From: Megalonaias nervosa
Taxonomy: Eukaryota > Mollusca > Bivalvia > Unionida > Unionidae
Direction: 5' to 3'
NCBI GenBank assembly: GCA_016617855.1
Contig: JAECUM010009467.1
Coordinates: 28,672 to 92,671, forward strand
DNA: 64,000 nt
Each line of letters begins with the position of its first letter. Positions within the stretch are counted from its first letter, which is position 1. The translations under genes were made by a program, and so were the position numbers. Below the pieces are notes generated by a model that had not been told where the DNA came from, made no database searches, and worked only from the letters and a program-made list of their open reading frames with translations. Positions 24,655 to 36,364 of the stretch are shown in pieces.

Positions 24655-24870
24655 TAGACACCGGGGTTGTGCTAAATAACATAAGGCTATATTTTTATCT
24701 CAGTTTACCAGCACATGCTGTAATGTTGCTGACTTAAGGGCTGTGCTAAACTATGGAAGGCTACATATCTCAGAAAGTTGAACAGTTTACTAGCACATTT
24801 GTCATCTGCTATTTTGTTGTCACTAACATTGTGCTAAACAATGGAAGGCTATATTACTAGCTGTTATTCA
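24655..24870. repeat. further copies of the approximately 75-bp array
   Basis: Units with AACATAAGGCTATATTTTTA and ACCAGCACATGCTGTAATG repeat the sequence of the 19950-20450 array. The 62-bp array and its hAT insert therefore sit between two blocks of the same older repeat. Confidence 0.8.
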
Positions 24871-25600
24871 ATTAGTAAACCTCAGATTTTTCATTCCTCC
24901 ATGCACTGCAGTTGGTATTGAGAGAAAGTGATGAGGATAAAGAAAAAATCCTCAATACTTGCTTGTATTACAGAAAGCTGAACAATTTTATTGCCATTTG
25001 CCACTTTGTTTTCATTAGGGTTATGCTTTGGAAAGTTATATTTGTAAAATGAATGATTATTCATGCTCAGTACACCTTAGATTTTTCATTTCCCCAAACA
25101 TAACAGTGGTGGGGTGTATGTGCAAAAGCAGATGTAAGAAATAAAAAGACAAATGTTGCCACCTTGCAAAATAACAGTCATGTCTTCTGAAGGTGAAGAC
25201 TTGCCTCTTACACCATTTATCTCTGTGGAGACATGCTACAGAGTCCTTGTGGACAGGGCATGGTCAACTGTTGGAAATCAGCCTGTATGCGCTAATAAGA
25301 ACCAATATTACAAAGTATATATGAAGTATATCCAAACTGTTTCCTGTTTGTTATCTATTAACAATATTTGAAGATTCTCTATTGTAAGATAATGTGTTCT
25401 GCTTCAGTCACTTACAACTACACTCATAATTTGTAAATTAATATACATGTACACTCAGATTTCCATCACTCTACATTCAAGTTTTGCAAGGAGATTAATA
25501 AAAGTTTACTTGTAAACCTGTTAGCCTATTTTTTTCTTCACATTTTAACAATCAAGAACTGTGTTTGAAAATCTGAATTTTCTCTGAATACAAAAATTGC
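24870..25600. other. unassigned intronic sequence
   Basis: No coding frame supported. Further diverged copies of the array motif (CAGAAAGCTGAACAATTT) appear near the left end. Confidence 0.5.
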
Positions 25601-25609
25601 TTATGAAGC

Positions 25610-25870
25610 AAAACAAAAGCAAAACAAAAGGCAATATTGTTTACTTTACAAACTATGAGGTTAAATGTAAGTGACTGAAGCAAAACAAAAGACAATATTG
25701 TTTACTTTACAAACTATGAGGTAAATGTAAGTGACTGAAGCAGAACAAAAGACAATATTGTTTACTTTACAAACTATGAGGTTAAATGTAAGTGACTGAA
25801 GCAAAACAAAAGACAATATTGTTTACTTTACAAACTAAACTATGAGTTAAAATGTAAGTGACTGAAGCTG
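25610..25870. repeat. 61-62-bp tandem repeat, about four copies
   Basis: The unit GAAGCAAAACAAAAGACAAT, ATTGTTTACTTTACAAACTA, TGAGGTTAAATGTAAGTGAC is repeated about four times with small indels. A 32-bp duplication (CAAGTCAGTGGATATGTTGG) follows at about 25938-25990. Confidence 0.9.
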
Positions 25871-26599
25871 AACAAATTCTCTTACAAACAAGAAACATCC
25901 CAATTATAATGGGTAAATATGATGCTAAACATTGTGTTTCAAGTCAGTGGATATGTTGGAACATTGTGCATCAAGTCAGTGGATATGTTGGTTCCGATTT
26001 CTTTGAAATAAAGTAAACATACATTTTCTAAGTTTCAGGGATATACATGTTCCTGTGACCATTATGCAAACTGGCAATCTATTTAGTTTCAACTGAATTT
26101 GGAAATGACCAAAGACTTTTTTACATCAGTGATAAAGTCCATGAAATACAACAACCATTTTTAAACACATGTATTCAATACACAAAACTGATTCTAAATT
26201 AATTTTTTCACTGGCTAAACAAATAATCAACAGAAAGATGATTTTCCATTTGTTTTCAAATTCCGATTCATCATCTTCATGCATTTGTTATTTAACTACT
26301 CTGATGTCTCCCAACCACTCCATGGTGGAAGTGCGCAACAAATTCCTGTTCTCACAGTAGTGAGTCTCGAGGTATTTGCATTCCACCATGGTGATTCAAC
26401 ACAGAGTGAGCATAATTGGGATTAACTAGCCCACTGCAACTGATGCAGAAACAAAAAATTGTTTGAGCTGTACTTCATTTTACATTCTCAGACAAATTTT
26501 GTCCTAAAAGTCAAACAGTTAAAAGAAAGAAAGAAAAAAATTAAGTTACATCTAAGGAAAATCATAATCAATTGCTTGCTTCTTTAAATTTGACCAATC

Positions 26600-26945
26600 T
26601 TCAATTATTCTGACTAATCATCACATCACTAGTAATATATGATTCAATTATTCTGACTAATCATCACAGCACTAGTAATATTTGATTCAATTATTCTGAC
26701 TAATCATCACATCACTAGTAATATTTGACTCAATTATTCTGACTAATCATCACAGCACTAGTAATATTTGACTCAATTATTCTGACTAATCATCACATCA
26801 CTAGTAATATATGATTCAATTATTCTGACTAATCATCACAGCACTAGTAATATTTGACTCAATTATTCTGACTAATCATCACATCACTAGTAATATTTGA
26901 TTCAATTATTCTGACTACTCATCACATCACTAGTAATATATGATT
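26600..26945. repeat. 43-bp minisatellite, about eight copies
   Basis: The unit ATTCAATTATTCTGACTAAT, CATCACATCACTAGTAATAT, TTG is repeated about eight times. CATCACATC and CATCACAGC variants tend to alternate, suggesting a two-unit (86-bp) amplification step. Confidence 0.93.
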
Positions 26946-26984
26946 GGTAAAGCACCAAACTATAATCGCATACACTAGATTATA

Positions 26985-27175
26985 AGTCAAACTGCAAACA
27001 AGATAGACCCTGAAGTTGAACTGCAAACAAGATAGACCCTAAAGTCGAACTGCAAACAAGATAGACCTTATCTGTCATTGCATAATGCACCGGCAGATGA
27101 TGGTCTATGTTGCTTGTTCTACAAATTACAAACTGAATAGACCAAGATCTGCCATCACATTATGCAATGGCAGAT
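26985..27175. repeat. 29-bp triplicate followed by an imperfect foldback element
   Basis: AACTGCAAACAAGATAGACC plus CTAAAGTCG is repeated three times (26985-27065). It runs into an inverted repeat: 27070-27108 (ATCTGTCATTGCATAATGCA ...) pairs with 27137-27175 (... ATGCAATGGCAGAT), about 39-nt arms with a loop of about 28 nt. Related sequence occurs at 28806-28930 and 32490-32620. Confidence 0.8.
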
Positions 27176-27223
27176 CTAGGTCTGGACATGACTAGCAAGT
27201 CTATATGTTATATTTATACTTAC

Positions 27224-27447
27224 CATCACCTTAAAATTGTCCAACCTGTTACAGAAAGCTCTCTCTGCTTCAATTATCTGCTGCTTGTCCAGAGTCAACC
27301 ATGACTGAGGCATCTTTATCTGCCAGATATATGGCAGCTTGATGCTATCAATGTGATGGCATTTACAGCCTGTTGTTTTACATTTATCAACAAGATAGCG
27401 TTCACAGATTGGATTGGACTCAGCTCCATCGGTCTCCAGGACTGAAT
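27224..27447 (-). CDS. PARP12/ZC3HAV1-like gene, exon 3 (fifth CCCH finger and start of WWE 1)
   Basis: A 224-nt exon following acceptor TTGTGTAG and ending at donor GATGGTAAGT. It completes a phase-1 codon left by exon 2 and ends in phase 0. It encodes residues 895-969. CERYLVDKCKTTGCKCHH fits a C-X7-C-X4-C-X3-H zinc finger. PYIWQIKMPQSWLTLDKQQ is the start of a WWE domain. A CCCH finger immediately before tandem WWE domains is the arrangement of vertebrate PARP12 and ZC3HAV1. Confidence 0.88.
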
Positions 27448-27689
27448 CTACACAACATAAAAATAACAAATACCATCAGCCCCCATTAATGTATTTTTAC
27501 ATAATAAATTTTTGTAAAATGTTTGTTGTTTATAACTGAATAATAATTAGATTGTGAATTCTATGAGCAAAACCAGTCCTGACAAACCAAATCATGTATG
27601 TGACAGGAAACAAGTTTGTATGTCACAGATGCCCCTGCCATATCCTGCAATTAATGGGATAAAGTGAAAAATGGGAAATAACCCCATAA

Positions 27690-28110
27690 AATAATAAAAA
27701 CCAAACTGTTACTTGACCCAGGTGTTTTTAATATAAAGCTTCATATAAAATTTGGTTTAAATCCATTGAAATGCTCAAGCGCTATAGAGTGGAAATTGAA
27801 CAATCAAACATGGGCCATAATTCTGTAAAATTTGATAGAAAATGATAAAAATTGAAATTGACTTAGGTCTTCTTCACTGAAAGCCTCACATCAAATTTGA
27901 AATAAATCCATAAAATTCTTCAAAAGTTCCTGAGAAGAATTGAAATTGAAGGCAAATTCAGTACTAAGTCAATATTAACGCCTATGGGAAAATTGTCAAA
28001 ATCAAACTTGATCTAGTTCTTTCTAATGAAATTCTTCATACCAAATTTGATTCTGATCCAGATGATCTTTTGAAAGTTACTGAATGGAAACAAACTTTGT
28101 GATGGATGTG
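27690..28110. repeat. degenerate dispersed repeat
   Basis: Repeating phrases such as TTCATATAAAATTTGGTTTA, TCACATCAAATTTGAAATAA and CATACCAAATTTGATTCTGA recur at about 140-bp spacing. This looks like an old, strongly diverged tandem repeat. No coding content. Confidence 0.5.
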
Positions 28111-28659
28111 ATGTCATGTGACATGCTGGGAAAGAATGTGAGGGGATGGATTGACAAGGGTATAACCTATAAACCCCTTCATGTGGGCAGGGAGCTAATA
28201 AACAGATATAACTGTACTAAAACTCTGGCTCAAAGTTCATCCTCATAAGTATTAAAGTTACATCTAGACTTAAGATATCTGACTGGACAATTTTACATCA
28301 GACCTGAATTTCAGCCAATCAGACCACTATATTCTAATCTTAAGTTTAGGTCCTGATCCAAGCTATGTTTGAGAATTCCACGTCATAAATGAAGGGAGGC
28401 TTCACATGCCTTGGTCTTCCAAATCAGGATTTTTTGTCAAAAGTGAATTCATAGGCGCTGAAGAAAACATCAAGACCATTCCAGCCCTTACAAAGATCCT
28501 AATACATTATTCTATTACAAATAATATCTGTATTAATGACAAATTAACATTACCTCTAGCTTTGTATCATAAAAGGCTGTTAAAGATTTATATATTATTA
28601 AGAAAAAAAAAAGTTATGGATCAACATTAAAATAGTACCTGAGGTAGCTGTATTTGATG

Positions 28660-28805
28660 AACACAACTTGTAAAGCATATTAAGGTACCAGTCTATCTTT
28701 GCATACAAACCAAGTAAAGCATATTAAGGTACCAGTCTATCTTTGCATACAAACCAAGTAAAGCATATTAAGGTACCAGTCTATCTTTGCATACAAACCA
28801 AGTAA
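28660..28805. repeat. 44-bp tandem repeat, three copies
   Basis: AAAGCATATTAAGGTACCAG, TCTATCTTTGCATACAAACC, AAGT is repeated three times almost exactly, immediately before a copy of the foldback-related sequence (28806-28930). Confidence 0.92.
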
Positions 28806-28930
28806 TGTCATGTAACATGCTGATAGATTATGGCCTATATTGTTTGTTCTATTGATTACTCCTAACACAATGTACACACCTAGACCTGCCAACACATTAT
28901 CACACAGCAGATCTGGGTCTATGCAGTCTG
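28806..28930. repeat. diverged copy of the 27070-type foldback element
   Basis: GGCCTATATTGTTTGTTCTA, CTAGACCTGCCAACACATTA and CAGCAGATCTGGGTCTATGC correspond in order to segments of 27085-27185. The arms are less complementary here. Confidence 0.6.
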
Positions 28931-29347
28931 TATTTGTATCTGAATTACATGTGAGTATATATGGAAGTCAGAATCAGCCACTGCTGCGAAAGACCACATA
29001 AATTTATGGAACAAAATATAAATTTCAATCCTAACTGAGACAAACAAAAAAAACCAATAAACTGACCTTTACAATCCCATCAGAGTTTAACAAATCAATC
29101 AAATAACAGCACACATCCTGCCTATGAACCAACTTTTCATGATTTTAGGGAGGTATCTGCTTTCATAGTTTGACATTAAATTAAATATTTAGAATGAATG
29201 AAATTCAGTAACTACTGTAAATTTTTATGCAGAAAAATATATGAATGAAAGAATGCTTTATAAAAATTCTTAAAATCAGTAACTTGTGTGTTTTTCTTTC
29301 ACGTCCAAAAATGTGTGAATGAAAAACATAATATAAAATATGCCAAC

Positions 29348-31966
29348 CTGTAGAACCTTTATCTCCTACATTGCTAGTGCTATCTTTTTTCCTGTGTACT
29401 TTTGGTTTTGCACCTCCAATATTTGCACCCTGACCGGCAGGTGGTTGCATCATAGTTTCTGCCAACCTGTCTCCCCCATGTTTCATCTCTCCCAGCAACT
29501 CTTTTTTTCTTGGTGAAGGTTTCCCCTTCTCCATGCTGGTGCTACTTATCTGTTCCTTTATAAAGCTTCCATTTTCTCCAACGCCATCATTTCCATTTTT
29601 CTCAGCAGAAGGTGAGGTTGAAGATCTGCTAAAGATTTTCCTATCATCACCATGAGGTTTGCCTTTCTGCTCCTTTAGAAGGCTGCCTTTGCTATCTGAT
29701 ACTCTATCCAACTTGTCTTGTGACATTTTTCTTTTGTCTGGTAAGGATTCATTTAAACCAAGAGGTAAGCTGTCTTTGTGAGACTTGTTTCCAGTATTGG
29801 CAACAGAGGAGCCATGGGTAAAAACCAACAATTTTACTAAAGACTCTTTCCAACTTTCCAGGTGGTAAGCTTTAAGAACACTTGTGTTCTGATCGGTTTT
29901 AAGGTCATGACTTAAGGTACAATAGGATCCCTCGTCACATTTTCCAGACAAACATTTTTTACAAATGTGCAGGTAACCACAGACTGGTTTATAACATATG
30001 TTCTTTGAGGAGTATTGGCTACACACATGGGGAAACCTCTGGCTATATATCAACCTGATCTGGTCATTGTTGAAGGTGCCCAGCTCAAGCTTGGAAATAA
30101 GTGAAGCATTAGCTCTGTCAAAAAAGTTGTGTGAAAACTGACATTTCTGTCCTTGGCTGCAAGAGCCACCTACAAAGTCCTTGCAAATATGAGCATGTGT
30201 GCAGTCTTTCTTCTCACACTTTTTCTCACTGCGCAGACCGTTATAATCCAAACAAAATGTTGCTTCTCTGTAAATGGGAATAACAAACTGGTAAGTTCTT
30301 TCTTTGTTTTCAAACAAGATGAATCGTTTTTCATGACTACGAAACCAGCCTGAAATATCAAAATCTTTTGGGAACAGATTCTTTACACTTTTATTTTTAA
30401 GAGATGTAGGACCTCCTACTATTTTTATAAAAAATTCAAAGACTTCATTTTCCTCTGGGAGTTTAATGGATCCTCTGTCTGTCTGACTACATGGATTTTG
30501 GGTGGTCTTGATTTTAGGTGGTTTTTGTTTCTTGCCTTTCAACTTGGCTATCTGATCTCCAAGTGGTTCAGTGCACATTGGCTCATTATTTGCAACTGTC
30601 TGATTACCTGGATCTTGTGTGCTTTTCTTCCTAGTCTTCTCTTTCTTCAGTGAATCTGATGAGGCTTTGAATTCCTGGCTTTTTGGTTTGGGCTTTCTTA
30701 TGCTCTCTGATTCCTCCTGTAAATCTGATTTATTGATTTTCAACTCCGCAATCTGATCTCCAAGATCCTTTAATTTTGACAGCAGAACCTCTACAACTCT
30801 GTTGCTCTTGCCCTCTTGCTGAAGCAACTGTTCTAAACTTTTCTCATCTTCAGAATTAGACAAAGATGCTGAATCATCTGTATCAGGTTGTGGGACTGCT
30901 GCTGTAGCAGTCCTATTATCATTTCTGTTATGTGAATTCCTTCTTGGCTCGTTTTGCTGCTTCCTTTCTGTTTCTTCTTCCATTGGAGCCTGAGCATCCA
31001 CATTAGGTAATCTTGACTTTATTTCACCATCAATCGTTTCAATGATACTTTCAAACAATGCTATCTTTTCCAAAGCTTTGATATTGTTGGTACTTTTATT
31101 GGCTTCCTTCCTCAGTGCAGCTAGTTTTGATTTGTATCTTTTCATTCTATTTTTCAGAGTGGTCAGTCCAAGGTCCTTAATGTCATCAACTCCTGCAACT
31201 GTAATGTTTTTAGTCTGGTTAGATGTACTGACATCATTCGTATTAATTCTTTTATGCATAGTGTTGATTTTTGTACCCTGTTCATTGGAGCAGTTGGTTT
31301 CTGCATTTTCATCATCATCTTCACTTGCACTCTCTGACCCATCCTCACTGGCCCTTTCACCACCACAAGCTCCATCAGTATTGCTCATTCTTCTTTCACC
31401 TTTGCCTTGCTTCCTCCCACGGCCTCTACCTCTCCTCCTGTCATTGCCCTGTCTCTCGTTCTGCCCATCCAAACTGTCATCTCTGGGTCCTTCTTTCTCT
31501 CCATAAGTGGAATGAGGTTTACCACTGCTATGGTCTTGTGACTTTACAGCTCCATCCTGTTTCTTTTTATGCCTATGGCCACTTCTTTTTGAAGACCCTT
31601 TCCTCATTTCCTTTCCTACTACTGTAAAATTACTTGTTACACTAGATCCAAGGCCTTGTGGTATCCCATGTTGGTAATCCTGGCTAAACTGCTGTGGAAA
31701 AATTCCTGTTTGTCCAGTTGGTTGCATCCCAAATACAGAATTCTGGCCATACTGCTGGGGAAAAAATCCTGTTTGTCCAGTTGATGACATCATCTGACCA
31801 AGGTGTGCCTGGTTCTGATGGCCACTTCGATTTCCTTCATTAATGCCACCTCTTGTACCACGGTGACCACCTCCTCTTTGACCACGACCAATGTGAACTC
31901 CCTGACTCCGGTTGCCATCTCCGTTACCATCTTGCTGAGGTTGAGGCAAATTTTCTGTTTGACCAG
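29348..31966 (-). CDS. PARP12/ZC3HAV1-like gene, exon 2 (basic N-terminus and CCCH zinc-finger cluster)
   Basis: A very long 2619-nt exon (873 codons) between acceptor CTCTCTTTTTCAG and donor ACAGGTTGGC. It encodes residues 22-894. Residues up to about 560 are low complexity: Gln/Gly-rich, then an RGGGHRGTRGG stretch and Lys/Arg-rich runs (RRRGRGRGRKQGKGERR), with probable coiled-coil segments. Residues about 570-710 hold the zinc-finger cluster: CTHAH, then CKDFVGGSCSQGQKCQFSH (C-X7-C-X5-C-X3-H), CSQYSSKNICYKPVCGYLH and CKKCLSGKCDEGSYCTLSH. Ser/Lys-rich linker follows. In ZC3HAV1 (ZAP) such fingers bind viral RNA and in PARP12 they bind RNA; an antiviral role here is inference. The open frame running on to 32030 and to 29205 is intron read-through. 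Confidence 0.88.
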
Positions 31967-32234
31967 CTGAAAAAGAGAGACAGGCAGTCAGACTGGAATT
32001 AAACTGGATGAAAAGATACAAGGTTTCCATGTAATGCCATTATGTATAGGTTCCATCTCATTTAGTACCACCCAATATGACTTTCAAAAACTCAACTGTA
32101 TACAACCGATTATAACATCAGAGGCTTGATCTGCTGCTACTGTCACCTGAAACTGATGTTTAGCACAAATAGGTTCATAAAAGTCTGTGTCCATAGTTAC
32201 TATTAATGAACTATTTCCAATAATTTGTTCTCTG

Positions 32235-32640
32235 TTAATACATGTACATGCAAGTCAAATAAAAGCTTGCTATTTACACAACTGTTTTTATTCTCAAACA
32301 TGTTACTCTTGTTTGCCACCATAACTACCATACTGTCCAAGATTTCTTGCACGATTCTTATAACATATCTTCTGTTATGCAGGAATCTTACCGGCAAATA
32401 TTACTGATAATTTTCATCTATGCTAACCATATATACTTTCTTATAAGTGAAGTTAAACATCAAACTGCATAAATCCAGATTTGCTGTTTCACAATGTGCT
32501 GGCAGGTCTCAGTCTATGCAATTTGTTAGGAGTAATTAGTGGAATCAACAACACAGATCTGATCTGCTGGCACATTATGTGATGACATCATCAGGGTGCA
32601 TGTTGTTTGTAGTTGGATTTGTCTTATAAGCAAGTACAGA
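32235..32640. other. intron 1 segment with a third foldback-related copy (32490-32620)
   Basis: CTGGCAGGTCTCAGTCTATG, TTGTTAGGAGTAATTAGTGG and GATCTGCTGGCACATTATG match the 28806-28930 sequence in reverse order and complement, so this copy is inverted relative to it. Otherwise no feature. Confidence 0.55.
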
Positions 32641-32888
32641 TGGTAAGTAAAACAAAAGAGTTTTTCTTATTATGCCCACCTTTTATTTTAACTAGAAAAT
32701 AAAAAGAAACTGAATATTAATCTAAAAAAAAATTTAACACCGAACTTAATCCAGGAATCTCACAAGGTTATTTGTTATGACCCAGGTGTTAAGTGTCCCT
32801 CTGGATTTGAGAGGCATACAAGTACCAGTTGTATATATCAAATTTAAAGACCTACATATAGACAGTGTACAAATTTGTACATAGTGGG

Positions 32889-32981
<93 letters not shown>
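32889..32981. repeat. (TA)n(GA)n microsatellite
   Basis: About nine TA dinucleotides followed by a long uninterrupted GA run. Minus-strand frames through it read LSLSLS and are not genes. Confidence 0.97.
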
Positions 32982-32983
<2 letters not shown>

Positions 32984-33159
32984 TCACTAGTTTCGAAGTT
33001 ATAATCCACATGGACAGATCATCCCCACCCCCAACCCTCAAGTCAAAAAGTTTAAATATTCCATCTTGAACATTTTGGAAGTTGTAGAACATCACATCTC
33101 TCTCTTGTACATCCGAATAGGTATGAAAACATAATCCACATCTTGGCTTTTAAAAAGAG

Positions 33160-33349
33160 GTCACAGTGCCTTTGTGGTTAGTGTACTTGCAACAGAAAAG
33201 GCACAGGTTTAAATCTTACCACTGGATCTGCCTAGGTCAGCTACAATGGTGTGTCCATGGGCAAGGCTGTGATTTTACCCCAACTGCCTTTGGCACTAAA
33301 TAACCACTATGTTTTCCTGTGTTGTAGAACACCAAACCAAACTAAACCT
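33160..33349 (+). mobile_element. tRNA-derived SINE, third type
   Basis: CAGTGCCTTTGTGGTTAGTG (box A-like) and GGCACAGGTTTAAATCTTAC (box B-like) are followed by a body with CAAGGCTGTGATTTTACCCC and a CCAAACCAAACTAAACC tail. It does not share the central domain of the 1725-type SINE. No convincing target duplication. Confidence 0.6.
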
Positions 33350-33659
33350 ATTTTCTTAAAAAAAGTGCGAGTGTGTAAATGTGGGTAATTATGAATTACT
33401 ATATATAATCACTGCTTACGTTTGCTATTCTGAACAGATTTTTTATTTTCATTTATTTTCAAGTAAGTGCCTGTTATCCATATTTTGCCGTACAAATCTA
33501 AAATTGCGTCCAGAAAATGCATGACATTGATATTCAGATGAAATAAGACTCTCTTCAACAGACAGACTTTCTCCTGACCAAAGAGAAGTTCCAGGAATCT
33601 AATACAAGATCATTCCTTCTATCCTTTTATTGTTTTTACTTGCTGACTGTTGATACCAT

Positions 33660-34010
33660 GGCCAATTTTTATTTATATATATTTATATGCAAGTCATCCA
33701 CAAACTTTGGTGAGGCTATATGGTTGAGAAATGAAATGTTTATGCAGAAATAATTTTTCTCCTATCCTGTACAGTGAAGCAGACTTTTGATCTTTCAACT
33801 GATAGACTTCTTTATTATCTGAAGTGCAAGCACTCCACATAAATTGGTCCAGGTCTGTAATGTAGAACTATTATTCTGCAGAAACCACATTTCTTCTATC
33901 AGTCACAGTGACTTTGTACATTGACATTTCGATCTCAAAATTTATAAGACCTTTTTCTCATTCTATGTGCAAGCCATCCATAAATTTTTTTAATCTATTA
34001 AAATAACTTT
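33660..34010. repeat. diverged copy of the 12050-type dispersed repeat
   Basis: Phrases such as AACTGATAGACTTC, GAAGTGCAAGCACTCCACAT and TATGTGCAAGCCATCCATAA parallel those at 12180-12330. Strongly degenerate. Confidence 0.5.
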
Positions 34011-35530
34011 TCATTAGTATTTTTTTTCCAGACTGTAATGATCTAATGTAGTAAACAAATTTTTCTTACATGTGTCTGCAGTGAATTGGTTATAGGTATC
34101 TTCAGCAACTGACAATGGTGAAGTACATGGAAATTAAATGCCACCATCTGACATTTCGATCATTAGCAAAGCATCTCTACTAAAAAGCACAATAATATGA
34201 AGTGATTATGATCAATGGAAAGAATAATAATGGTGATCATTATCATAAATGTGTGACCCAGGTCATATATTAATATTACTACGGAACTGTGAATAAATGT
34301 GATGCTAGTGATCTTCCAAGGAGAATTGGGTGGGTTCGAACTGCACAGGGGCTGACGCAGATCAGTCACGGTAGTACCACTATATTAGAATAGAAAGGTA
34401 AACTCAGCATAGTAATAGAAAATTGTTCTTGTACAATTGTGACCCGGGTCTGGTGTTATGTACCATTTTCTTGTTGGTGGATGCAGACCTTCACCAAATT
34501 ACACTTTAGTGAGTTATATTTAGCTCACCTATAGTCTGTTCCAATGTTTACATTTGCTGTCTTTTATGATGTCAAGTACATGTGTACTGACTAATGTGCT
34601 TGTCTGTTAGGAATGAGTGCATAAAGTGCACTAACATCAATTCCCGCTAAACTAACCAAAGTTTCTCGCATTCCTCCTCTCAGCTTTGGACACTAGATAA
34701 AACCTCAGGTCAATCCACTCTTACATAAGAAGAGCACTTGTCTTTCATGTGAGTGAAAGCAGGCAATAGCCGCAATTTGAAAGAATTATAACGCTTCTAC
34801 ACTTCGAGTCAATGTTTATTCCATACCATCCCTATCTATTAATAAAACCAAGACCAGCAGTAAGTGTTGTAGTTCGTTATTTCTCCCTAAATGTAACACC
34901 CAGCTCACAAATATAATACAAACAGATCTTCTGGAGAAGTAGGAAGAAAGGAGGAGGAGGCAAACCACTTGCTATTTTCTAGTGCAAAGAGCAGAGTATA
35001 TCAAGTTACCATAAATATTTTGAAAATGCTTACAATACCCTTTTCACTGTTTTCATATATTTTACATGGTTTCAGAAAAGTTAGTCAGTATAGTGCATTC
35101 CTTAAAAGCTAGTAGGTGGTAATATTTTGTGAGTCAATCTGCTAAAAGCATTTGGCTACCTACCGCTGCTCCCAGTTGAGGGAGCATCTGCACACCCCAC
35201 TGTTACTCTAAAATCTTTGCCCACTACTTACCATTCGTTTTTTTGTTCTATAGAGAAAAGCATATCTTGTGGTCAGACTGCATTAAATACCATTCTGGCT
35301 AGGATGTGCTTAGTAAATAGAGCAGGGAAATTTTAACAAAAGTACTATCCAGTCTCTGGCCAGTGCAATGATGAACACTAATGACACCTGCATTACCTAC
35401 AAACCCATTAGTGAACTACTTAGCGTAGCAATGACTGCAACTATATAAAGTCTATATTTTGCCATTCAATGGATTTTCAAGACAGAAACTTGGTGTATTT
35501 TTTTATTTCAATATCAGTGTGGTTGCACAT
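34010..35530. other. intronic sequence, nothing recognised
   Basis: No supported gene or repeat apart from simple AT-rich tracts. Confidence 0.5.
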
Positions 35531-35534
35531 GTGT

Positions 35535-36360
35535 TTAGACGAGATGAAAGAGAACTGGCCAACTTGGTTGAACGCCTCGACGCAACCTCCACCGCATACA
35601 GTATGGAGATTAGTGCCAAAAAAAAAAACAAACTGATGACAAACAACACCAATGGCATCAGTGCAGAAATAAAGGTCAGTGGACTGAAGCTGGAAAGAGT
35701 TATAAGCTTCAAGTACTTGGGATCAATTATTACAGATGAGGGCTCCAAACCAGAACTACTTTGCAGGATGACCAGACAACAGCAGCAATAACAAGGTTGA
35801 GACCAATATGGAAAGATACCAACATTGCTTTTGGTTCCAAATTAAGGCTCATGCGCTCAACTGTCATATCCATCTTTCTGTATGCTTGTGAAACATGGAC
35901 ACTCACATCATATCTGCAAAGAAGGATTCAAACCTTCGAAATGATATGCTACCACAAGATCTTGGGCATCTCATACATCGACCATGTAACCAATGAAAAA
36001 GTCCACAACAGGATCCAACGAGCCATCAGATCCTATGAAGACCTTTTGACCACTGTAAAAAAGCACAAACTGAAGTGGTACAGTCATGTCTCAAGATCAT
36101 CTAGACTGACAAAAACAATCTTGCAAGGCACAGTGCAAGGGTGCAGAAGAAGAGGCAGACAGAAAAAGAGGTGGGAAGACAACATTAAGGAGTGGACAGT
36201 CATGGGATTTGTAGATTCCCAAAAAGCAGTAGAGAACAGGGAAAGATGGAGAGAATTGGTTGTAAAGTCAACTGTGGTGCCCCAATGACCTCTTAGGTTA
36301 AGGAATTGATGATGACTGTGATGATGATGATGATTATGATGATGATGATGATGACTGGAT
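35535..36360 (+). mobile_element. RTE-type LINE 3' end with (GATGAT)n tail
   Basis: Two frames shifted relative to one another (to 35791, and 35761-36288) give the C-terminal part of an endonuclease/reverse-transcriptase. The markers are FKYLGSIITDEG, RSTVISIFLYACETWTLTS, KLKWYSHVSR and GTVQGCRRRGRQKKRWEDNI. This is the characteristic tail of RTE/BovB-like elements. The stop at 36288 is followed within 30 nt by GATGATGATGATTATGATGA, the simple-repeat end typical of RTE. The 5' part, including the catalytic YxDD motif, is missing. The element sits in an intron of the PARP12-like gene. Confidence 0.85.
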
Positions 36361-36364
36361 GAGA

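Noticed and set aside
32746..33095. Leu/Ser repeat proteins
   Set aside because: They are translations of a GA dinucleotide run.
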